Assembly: GCA_030146905.1 (NCBI GenBank)
Contig: JASLAV010001248.1
Coordinates: forward strand, 1 to 8,520
Length of the DNA: 8,520 nt
Direction: 5' to 3'
DNA from: Lentzea sp.
GTDB taxonomy: Bacteria > Actinomycetota > Actinomycetes > Mycobacteriales > Pseudonocardiaceae
Position 1 is the first letter of the stretch. Every line of letters begins with the position of its first letter. Shown piece after piece: positions 5,242 through 8,520 of this stretch. Under the pieces are notes generated by a model. That model saw only the letters and a list, made by a program, of their open reading frames with translations, searched no databases and was not told the DNA's origin. The position numbers were made by a program, and so were the translations under genes.

Positions 5242-5637
5242 TCACGGCCGCAGTGCGTGGAGCACTCCGGCGACTTCTTCGGGATCGGCGCCGAGGTCCA
5301 GTCTCGTGAGCACCACGAGACGGTCATCGGCGTCGAGCTCCAACGCCTGCTGTTCCCTGCCGAGCCGGCGGGTGGTCTGCAGCTTCACCTTCACCTCGTG
5401 CCACGGCAGCCGCGTCGTGCTCGCGAACCCGCGCACGGCCAGCCCGTCCGCGTCCGCGGTGAGCCTCGGCCTGGCGATCGTCGCGAACGCCGCGAGGTAG
5501 ATGACCAGCAGCGTTGCCAGCCCGACGAGGAGACGGCCCGCGTTGTCGTCGGTGAGGAACGCCGCCACGGCCAGGGCGGCGGCCGCCACCCACGCGACGG
5601 CGACGAGCGGGGCAGGAGTGGACCAGGTGCGAGTCAC
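5242..5637 (-). CDS. Two-helix membrane protein with bacterial PH domain (Rv0010c-type, 131 aa)
   Basis: Starting at GTG 5637 the protein reads MTRTWSTPAP, then two membrane helices at about 11-29 and 35-54, then a cytoplasmic domain of about 75 residues opening with RPRLTADADGLAVRGFASTTRLPWHEV. That pattern is the bacterial PH-like fold (bPH_6 family) in which a short beta strand is followed by LPW-x-EV. The gene lies between ppiA and crgA in opposite orientation, as does Rv0010c in M. tuberculosis. No function is established. The frame extends upstream to 5709, but those codons cover the DnaA-box-like site and lack a ribosome binding site; the chosen GTG has only a weak one (GACGG). Its stop lies one base from the rhomboid stop, with no terminator between them, so the two transcripts must overlap at their 3' ends. 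Confidence 0.85.
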   Translation of the reverse strand: MTRTWSTPAPLVAVAWVAAAALAVAAFLTDDNAGRLLVGLATLLVIYLAAFATIARPRLTADADGLAVRGFASTTRLPWHEVKVKLQTTRRLGREQQALELDADDRLVVLTRLDLGADPEEVAGVLHALRP

Positions 5638-5660
5638 ACCGTCGAGTGTGCCGCATGAAA

Positions 5661-5743
5661 TATGGACAACCGAACGGGTCCTTATGAGGGAAAACCGTCG
5701 CTTGTGCATTTTGGTGCAAAGTTGTCCACAGGACTTGTCCCCA
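5661..5743. promoter_or_regulatory. Cluster of DnaA-box-like sequences upstream of the PH-domain gene
   Basis: TTGTCCACA at 5722-5730 is an exact match to the actinobacterial DnaA box. TTGTCCCCA at 5735-5743 differs at one base and follows in the same orientation, 13 bases start to start. TTGTCCATA lies on the minus strand at 5661-5669, also one mismatch away. TCCCCAaTGGGGA at 5738-5750 is an overlapping palindrome that might be an unrelated operator. The match to the box is seen; DnaA binding is inference. Confidence 0.55.
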
Positions 5744-5811
5744 ATGGGGATGACTTACAGCCGTGTGCTTCGGTGACGCTCGGATGAACCAGGTGAACGC
5801 GGCACGAACAA

Positions 5812-5846
5812 AGGTCGGCCCGGACGCGTGACGTCCGAGCCGACCT
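5812..5846 (-). terminator. Hairpin terminator of crgA
   Basis: AGGTCGGC (5812-5819) pairs with GCCGACCT (5839-5846) and CGGACG (5821-5826) with CGTCCG (5832-5837), with one C/A mismatch between the two stems and a 5-nt loop. It starts 26 bases beyond the crgA stop. On the minus strand the stem ends in GACCTTTGTT, a fair U-tract. This separates crgA from the PH gene transcript. Confidence 0.8.
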
Positions 5847-5871
5847 GTACGAACTGTGACTTGACCAGCGC

Positions 5872-6138
5872 CTAGCGCCAGCGCATCGTCATCAGCAGAC
5901 CGATGATCATCAGCGCGAAGCCGATGGCGAAGTTCCACGCGCCCAGCTCGAGCATGAACGGGATCTTCTCGGCCGCGATGTAGTTGACGACCAGCCACGC
6001 GAGGCCCAGCAGCATGAAGCCGAGCATGACAGCGACGTAGACCGGGTGTGACGGTCCCGCTGCCTTGACCTTGACCGGCGTACGGCGGTCAGTGGGTGCG
6101 GTGTAAGCCGCCTTCTTCCGGACCTTGGACTTTGGCAT
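5872..6138 (-). CDS. crgA: Cell division protein CrgA (88 aa)
   Basis: A small two-helix membrane protein that in Streptomyces restrains FtsZ ring formation and in mycobacteria interacts with FtsZ, FtsI, FtsQ and CwsA at the septum and pole. The protein starts MPKSKVRKKAAYT, the usual basic N-terminal signature, with helix 1 at about 33-55 (YVAVMLGFMLLGLAWLVVNY) and helix 2 at about 66-85 (LGAWNFAIGFALMIIGLLMT), ending in MRWR. Length and layout are normal for the family. The ATG at 6136-6138 is chosen over an open frame reaching 6189 because GAGG sits 5 bases upstream and the MPKSK start is conserved. It diverges from the sortase gene and is followed by its own terminator. The nearby CwsA-like gene may encode a partner. 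Confidence 0.95.
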   Translation of the reverse strand: MPKSKVRKKAAYTAPTDRRTPVKVKAAGPSHPVYVAVMLGFMLLGLAWLVVNYIAAEKIPFMLELGAWNFAIGFALMIIGLLMTMRWR

Positions 6139-6283
6139 GCTGTCCTCGCCTGACGTGGATATCCGTGAGTGACGTGAGTTTACGTGCACTACTCAGGAGA
6201 CACGTTAACGTAGCGACGGTGGTGAGCGAACCACCTTGCAGACGTAGTTGTTTTCAGTTCACAGTCCGCACGGAGGGTGTCAG
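6139..6283. promoter_or_regulatory. Divergent crgA/sortase promoter region with five ACGT cores
   Basis: ACGT occurs at 6153, 6172, 6182, 6202 and 6208, five times in 59 bases. The last two form the perfect palindrome ACGTTAACGT (6202-6211). GTGAGT occurs twice, at 6165-6170 and 6175-6180. A 6-bp hairpin GGTGGT/ACCACC lies at 6218-6235. Minus-strand TAAACT (complement of 6178-6183) fits a -10 for crgA; TAACGT at 6206-6211 fits one for the sortase. GGAGGG at 6272-6277 is the sortase ribosome binding site. Confidence 0.45.
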
Positions 6284-7561
6284 GTGAACTCGGGACCGCA
6301 GCAGCCGCCTCCCCGGCGCCCTGCACCCCGTCGCGATGACCTGCAGCACGTGCGGGCCACGCCTCCTCCGCGACCGCTGCCACCACCGGAGGCGACGCAG
6401 TTCACCAACGCGTTCTCCGGCAGCCTCCCCCCACCCGGCGCCCCGCCCCGCCGTCCTCCGGTTCCGCCTCCTCCCGGCACCCCCGCACGCGGGATGCCGC
6501 AGGGCATGCCGCCCAGGGCGATGCCTCCGCGAGGAATGCCGCCGCACGGGGCACCGCCGCCGCACGGGGCACCGCCACCGCACGGGGCACCGCCACCGCA
6601 CGGAATGCCCCCGCGTCCGCCTCGTCCCCGCCCGGTCGATCCACCCACCGAGGTGATCCCGCGCGTAGAGGACGACTACGACGAAGACGAGTACTACGAC
6701 GACGACTATTACGACGACGAGGAGAAGAAGCCGGCCCCGCTGCCGGACAGCCTCGCGCGCAAGACCGTCCGCGGCGTAGGCGAAGCCCTCATCACAATGG
6801 GCCTCGTCGTGCTCCTGTTCGTCGTCTACGAGGTCTACGTGACCGACCTGCTCTCCGCCGAGAAGCAGCAGGACGCCACCGCGGCCCTCGACTCCGAATG
6901 GAACTCGAACGTCGTCACGCCGCCCCCGGCAGACCCGAACCGCCAGTCGAAGCTGAACCTCATCGAGGGCAAGGCCTTCGCGAAGATGTACATCCCGGTC
7001 TTCGGCAACGACTGGAAGTTCTCCGTGGTCGAGGGCACGACCGACAAGCACCTGGAAATCGGCCCCGGCCACTACAAGGACACGGCCCAGCCGGGCGAGG
7101 CGGGCAACTTCGCCATCGCGGGCCACCGCGTGGGCAAGGGCGCTCCGTTCAACGACCTCGACCTGCTCCAGTCCTGCGACGCCATCGTCGTGCAGACGCA
7201 GACCCAGTGGTTCGTCTACCGAGTGCTGCCCATGAGCAGCGAGGTGGCCGGCTGGGCAGCGAACCCGAGGGCGAAGGAAGCCGCCTGCACCGGCGTGGCC
7301 CCGCTGTCGACAACCCTGGGCAACGCCTACGCCAAGACCGTGGGCCAGGAGATCGTCCTCCCGACGCAGGGCGAGGTCATCGCCCCGATCCCGCACCAGG
7401 TGGGAGCCGCCGTGCCCGCCGACAAGCAGGCCCGGCTGCTCACCCTGACGACGTGCCACCCGCGCTTCTCCGACAAGCAGCGCCTGATCGTGCACGCCAT
7501 CGAGACCAAGAGCTACCCGGTGGCCGACAACTTCGTGCCGCCCGAGATGACGGAGGGCTGA
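6284..7561 (+). CDS. Class E sortase with long proline-rich and acidic cytoplasmic tail (425 aa)
   Basis: A membrane-anchored transpeptidase that would join surface proteins to the cell wall outside the membrane. Residues 1-125 are Pro/Arg/Gly/Met-rich and contain HGAPPP repeats (88-105). Residues 129-147 are an Asp/Glu/Tyr run with five tyrosines. One membrane helix lies at about 165-186, and the sortase domain spans about 228-411. The catalytic triad is intact: His281 in IAGHRVGKG, Cys391 in LTLTTCHPRF and Arg400 in SDKQRLIVHA. The TLTTCHP motif marks class E. A stretch at about 315-353 carries Cys335, and Cys298 takes a place often held by glycine, so an extracellular disulfide is possible. 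The GTG at 6284 has GGAGGG 6 bases upstream; the longer open frame from 6248 lacks one. Its stop overlaps the next ATG. Substrates are not visible here. Confidence 0.93.
   Translation: MNSGPQQPPPRRPAPRRDDLQHVRATPPPRPLPPPEATQFTNAFSGSLPPPGAPPRRPPVPPPPGTPARGMPQGMPPRAMPPRGMPPHGAPPPHGAPPPHGAPPPHGMPPRPPRPRPVDPPTEVIPRVEDDYDEDEYYDDDYYDDEEKKPAPLPDSLARKTVRGVGEALITMGLVVLLFVVYEVYVTDLLSAEKQQDATAALDSEWNSNVVTPPPADPNRQSKLNLIEGKAFAKMYIPVFGNDWKFSVVEGTTDKHLEIGPGHYKDTAQPGEAGNFAIAGHRVGKGAPFNDLDLLQSCDAIVVQTQTQWFVYRVLPMSSEVAGWAANPRAKEAACTGVAPLSTTLGNAYAKTVGQEIVLPTQGEVIAPIPHQVGAAVPADKQARLLTLTTCHPRFSDKQRLIVHAIETKSYPVADNFVPPEMTEG
6545..6607 (+). repeat. 18-bp in-frame tandem repeat inside the sortase gene
   Basis: CACGGGGCACCGCCGCCG occurs at 6545-6562, then 6563-6580 and 6581-6598 with one G/A change in each, followed by a broken copy starting CACGGAATG. 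Each unit encodes HGAPPP, so gain or loss of units keeps the frame and changes only the length of the cytoplasmic tail. Confidence 0.85.
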
Positions 7562-7716
7562 TGTACGGCTGGATCTGGCGGCACCTGCCGGGCCCGCTGT
7601 TCCTGCGAGTCATCGAGGCCGTCGTGCTGGTGGCCGGCATCGTCGCCCTGCTGATGTTCGTGGTGTTCCCGTGGGCGGAGCCGAAGCTGCCGTTCAACAA
7701 CGTCACCACGGAGTGA
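7561..7716 (+). CDS. Small membrane protein coupled to the sortase (51 aa)
   Basis: The protein begins MYGWIWRHLPGPLFLR, has one membrane helix at about 17-39 (VIEAVVLVAGIVALLMFVVF) and ends PWAEPKLPFNNVTTE. A start of MYGWIWR-x-LPG and an end of FPWAEPxLPFNxV resemble a small actinobacterial protein that I recall being encoded next to class E sortases. I know of no assigned function. The ATG shares its A with the TGA of the sortase gene (TGATG), so its translation is almost certainly coupled to sortase translation. Such tight coupling suggests a sortase partner or a scaffold in the same membrane, which is inference. No upstream gene-independent promoter is visible, and no strong terminator follows. 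Confidence 0.85.
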   Translation: MYGWIWRHLPGPLFLRVIEAVVLVAGIVALLMFVVFPWAEPKLPFNNVTTE

Positions 7717-7857
7717 TCCTCCGGGCGTCCTTGCTCGGGTGATCAACCGGTACTGGTCACCTGAACGGGTGGCGTTCGGTGGTGATCCTCAGGTTGGGTC
7801 TGCTGTTTGCGCAGATCAGGGCGTTGCTCGGGTAGGTTCGGGGTTTGGGCGGGCTAG

Positions 7858-7866
7858 TTGTCCACA
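7858..7866 (+). promoter_or_regulatory. DnaA-box consensus sequence in intergenic DNA
   Basis: TTGTCCACA is an exact match to the actinobacterial DnaA box. Its flanks are also shared: AGTTGTCCACAGGA at 7856-7869 is identical to 5720-5733, 14 bases in all. No other box lies close by. Confidence 0.45.
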
Positions 7867-8142
7867 GGATTTCCGGAGTCTCGGGAACCTGAAATCCGCC
7901 GTTGTCGTTGCGCATGAGGAAGCGCGCGGGGGCAGCGGGCACTTCGTTCTGCGATGTCTGGCTGGCTGGGGGCGGTCATCGCTGAGGCTCTGCCGGTCGC
8001 GGGTTCGGTAGGTGCTGGGCTGGTCGCGACTTGGCTGTGTCGCTGGTTGAGCTGTCGGTGGGTGGACCGGCAGCGGCTGGACCAGCAGTGGTTTGGCTGC
8101 CGTGGGTCGGGCTGCGCCGGCCGGACCGGGCGCCGAGGCTGA

Positions 8143-8254
8143 CCGAGCGTGGCGGGCCGAGCGTGGCGGGCCGAGCGTGGCGGGCCGAGCGTGGCTGGTC
8201 GGGCGGGACTAGGCCGGGCGGGACTAGCCGGGCGGGACTGGCCGGCGGGACCGG
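8143..8254. repeat. Compound minisatellite, eight units of about 14 bp
   Basis: Four units of CCGAGCGTGGCGGG occupy 8143-8156, 8157-8170, 8171-8184 and 8185-8198 (the last with CTGG in place of CGGG). They are followed in phase by four units of the type CCGGGCGGGACTAG at 8199-8213 (15 bases), 8214-8227, 8228-8241 and 8242-8254 (13 bases). The two unit types agree at 9 of 14 positions, so they probably share an origin. Confidence 0.85.
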
Positions 8255-8260
8255 CGGTGG

Positions 8261-8287
8261 TTGCGCAGCGCCGGCGGCGCAGCGCAA
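8261..8287. repeat. Strong G/C hairpin after the minisatellite
   Basis: TTGCGC (8261-8266) pairs with GCGCAA (8282-8287) and GCGCC (8268-8272) with GGCGC (8276-8280), with a single A/A mismatch between the stems and a 3-nt loop. No T-run follows on either strand, so it does not look like a standard intrinsic terminator. Confidence 0.6.
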
Positions 8288-8364
8288 GCGGTTGCCCAGC
8301 CAGGTGCCAGGCGCCCCAGAGATCACAGACCCAGCCGGTTCGCCACAGGCCCGCCGAGAACAAG

Positions 8365-8402
8365 TGAAGCCGCCACCGCGCACACGCGCGATGGCGGCTT
8401 CA
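8365..8402 (-). terminator. Hairpin terminator of the partial minus-strand gene
   Basis: TGAAGCCGCCA (8365-8375) pairs perfectly with TGGCGGCTTCA (8392-8402). After one mismatch CGCGC (8377-8381) pairs with GCGCG (8386-8390) around ACAC. It lies 43 bases beyond the minus-strand stop at 8446. On the minus strand the stem is followed by CTTGTTCTC, moderately U-rich. Confidence 0.75.
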
Positions 8403-8445
8403 TCGGGGAACGGCGCGGTGGCCGTTCAAGCCCAAGAACCGCAGG

Positions 8446-8520
8446 TCAGCCGTTGGAGATCGAGGTCATCTCCTCGCGCGGCACGACCTTCACGCGCTCG
8501 CGGCCCTGCGCGGCGCCCAG
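8446..8520 (-). CDS. 3' end of an unidentified gene (partial, last 24 codons)
   Basis: On the minus strand an open frame enters at the window edge and stops with TGA at 8446-8448. The encoded tail reads LGAAQGRERVKVVPREEMTS then ISNG. A coding role is supported by G/C-rich third positions and by a strong hairpin 43 bases downstream. I do not recognise the family from 24 residues. In mycobacteria the next genes would be trpG and pknB; this tail does not look like the C terminus of either. Confidence 0.5.
   Translation of the reverse strand: MGAAQGRERVKVVPREEMTSISNG

Larger units (their letters stand above)
7717..8445. other. Long intergenic region without a convincing gene
   Basis: Open frames exist on both strands but they are Pro/Arg/Ala/Ser-rich, lack recognisable domains or ribosome binding sites, and run through repeats whose 14-base period breaks any frame. 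A weak hairpin GGTGATCA/TGGTCACC (7738-7745 with 7754-7761) follows the 51-residue gene. Bases 7960-8130 are rich in GGCTGG-like runs. The region also holds a DnaA-box-like site, a minisatellite and strong hairpins, listed separately. Confidence 0.7.

Noticed and set aside
4044..5327. 427-codon open frame on the minus strand
   Set aside because: Antisense to ppiA and the rhomboid gene, rich in Arg/His/Asp with no domain. It arises because G/C-biased third positions of the real genes suppress stops on the other strand.
6254..7495. 413-codon open frame on the minus strand
   Set aside because: Antisense to the sortase gene, low-complexity Val/Arg/Gly sequence, no plausible start signal.
8143..8254. 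CRISPR array
   Set aside because: Units are contiguous 14-mers with no unique spacers and no cas gene nearby.
7854..8363. Pro/Arg/Ala-rich minus-strand frame of 169 codons
   Set aside because: Runs through the 14-bp minisatellite and hairpins, no domain, no start signal; treated as non-coding.

Overview
This is a GC-rich chromosomal window from a high-GC actinomycete. Gene content and order are those of the conserved block just downstream of gyrA near the replication origin: gyrA end, DUF3566 membrane protein, tRNA-Ile, DLW-39, tRNA-Ala, then a CwsA-like gene, ppiA, a PH-domain protein and crgA. Mycobacterium tuberculosis has much the same order from gyrA through Rv0007, ileT, alaT, Rv0008c, ppiA, Rv0010c and crgA. 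A DoxX gene, a DUF2020 lipoprotein, a rhomboid protease and a class E sortase in the same stretch point to Pseudonocardiaceae (Lentzea, Saccharothrix or Amycolatopsis type). The family assignment is inference from gene order and protein style, not from a search.

Bases 1-1800: the last 89 codons of gyrA, a DUF3566 membrane protein, tRNA-Ile(GAU), a 40-residue DLW-39 family protein and tRNA-Ala(UGC), with hairpin-rich spacers. Bases 1800-2000: an unusually dense array of C/G-rich hairpins. Bases 2013-3051: DoxX (minus) diverges from a DUF2020 lipoprotein (plus). A 36-bp perfect palindrome forms a shared terminator with the next convergent gene. Bases 3108-5240: a CwsA-like single-pass membrane protein (minus) diverges from ppiA (cyclophilin), which overlaps a rhomboid protease start by 4 bases. 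Bases 5242-6138: a small PH-domain membrane protein and the cell-division inhibitor CrgA, both minus. Bases 6284-7716: a class E sortase and a 51-residue membrane protein, translationally overlapped. Bases 7717-8445: no convincing gene, but a perfect DnaA-box sequence, a compound 14-bp minisatellite and strong hairpins. The last 75 bases are the 3' end of an unidentified minus-strand gene.

Functional theme: DNA topology (gyrA), tRNA supply, and envelope growth, division and surface assembly (CwsA-like, CrgA, sortase, rhomboid, PpiA). I see no defence system, mobile element or CRISPR array. The most interesting signals are regulatory or structural DNA: DnaA-box-like sequences clustered upstream of the PH gene, a 10-bp inverted repeat in the divergent cwsA-like/ppiA promoter region, competing hairpins before tRNA-Ile, a cluster of ACGT cores before crgA/sortase, and the minisatellite.
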